Shown piece after piece: positions 33,448 to 33,639 of a stretch of DNA of 33,639 nt. The notes beneath the pieces were generated by a model. That model saw only the letters and a list, made by a program, of their open reading frames with translations. It had not been told where the DNA came from and ran no database searches. Every line of letters starts with the position of its first letter. The stretch's first letter is position 1. Origin of the DNA: Gammaproteobacteria bacterium (GTDB taxonomy: Bacteria > Pseudomonadota > Gammaproteobacteria > Steroidobacterales > Woeseiaceae). Made by a program: the position numbers and the translations under genes. The stretch is from assembly GCA_029865385.1 (NCBI GenBank), contig JAOUGX010000031.1:1-33639 (forward strand), in the 5' to 3' direction.

Positions 33448-33639
33448 CCAATAAAAAATACCTGTGTCGCACCGCTTCACTGCTTCTGCTTTCTCTACCA
33501 GGGTGGGTCAGTGCCTATCCTCTCGACGGTCTCGAGGAATCCGGCATTCGGCGCCTGCAGGGCTACCTGCTTGCGCAGCAAACACCGGGGGCGGCGAAGC
33601 TCTGGCCCGGACAGCTGCTGGATAGCGAACAGATTTCAC
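33444..33639 (+). CDS. secreted protein, N-terminal part only (runs off right edge)
   Basis: A GTG at 33444 overlaps the dikinase-like stop (GTGA), with AGGAG about 10 bases upstream. The visible 65 residues are a clear signal peptide (MTNKKYLCRTASLLLLSLPG, cleavage after W-V-S-A) and the start of a mature domain opening Y-P-L-D-G-L-E-E-S-G-I-R-R-L-Q-G-Y-L. I do not recognise the family. Translational coupling to the dikinase-like gene and the shared exported character imply a joint function outside the cytoplasm. Confidence 0.75.
   Translation, partial: MTNKKYLCRTASLLLLSLPGWVSAYPLDGLEESGIRRLQGYLLAQQTPGAAKLWPGQLLDSEQIS

Overview
The window is GC-rich (roughly 55-60% by eye), densely coded, and looks like a chromosomal segment of a Gram-negative, probably gammaproteobacterial, aerobe. 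Reasons: several lipobox lipoproteins, an outer-membrane beta-barrel, a Blc-type lipocalin, Tat and Sec signals, the SpeA-AguA-AguB putrescine route, and the photolyase/Cfa/DUF1365 lipid-stress gene set. The genus cannot be fixed from sequence alone. I see no tRNA, rRNA, insertion sequence, CRISPR array or phage gene, and no gene-free stretch longer than about 200 bases.

Layout. 1-3102: a Sel1-repeat protein (cut by the window edge) and a MoeB-rhodanese fusion on the minus strand, divergent from an Asp-box beta-propeller that is translationally coupled to a MoaD/ThiS-like sulfur carrier. 3143-3170: a perfect palindrome between converging genes. 3194-7331: a five-gene minus-strand operon TlpA -> DUF4266 lipoprotein -> DUF3570 barrel -> ApbE -> secreted acidic protein. 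The barrel carries a D-x-x-T-G-A-T motif like those ApbE flavinylates. 7527-9743: a PDZ/coiled-coil protein and a Tat-signal class V PLP enzyme. 9750-9818: a 22-residue membrane peptide. 9960-11396: photolyase.

11412-19737: nine minus-strand genes, mostly overlapping by a few bases, forming a membrane-lipid modification operon: DUF4397 lipoprotein, Cfa-like methyltransferase, DUF2878, DUF1295, DUF6134-like, lipocalin, FAD oxidoreductase, DUF1365, Cfa. A two-component system (19881-21897) diverges from its head, and the shared intergenic region holds tandem 10-11 bp repeats that look like an OmpR-family binding box. 22014-23157 encodes a lipoprotein and a membrane protein of unknown function.

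23176-30522 is a minus-strand run: ATP/ADP-carrier-like transporter, class-A-like serine hydrolase, AguA, a deoxyhypusine-synthase-family enzyme, SpeA and AguB. Together SpeA, AguA and AguB take arginine to putrescine, and the DHS-family enzyme probably uses the putrescine. Diverging from the transporter is a 981-residue protein with an apparent signal peptide, a phosphohistidine domain and an intact ATP-grasp (PPDK-like) domain, followed by the start of another secreted protein at the window edge.

Most notable points: (1) a possibly flavinylated outer-membrane barrel system, (2) a predicted exported dikinase-like enzyme paired with a nucleotide-carrier-like protein, (3) a sulfur-carrier/beta-propeller pair with its own activating enzyme, and (4) a candidate response-regulator box at the head of the lipid operon.
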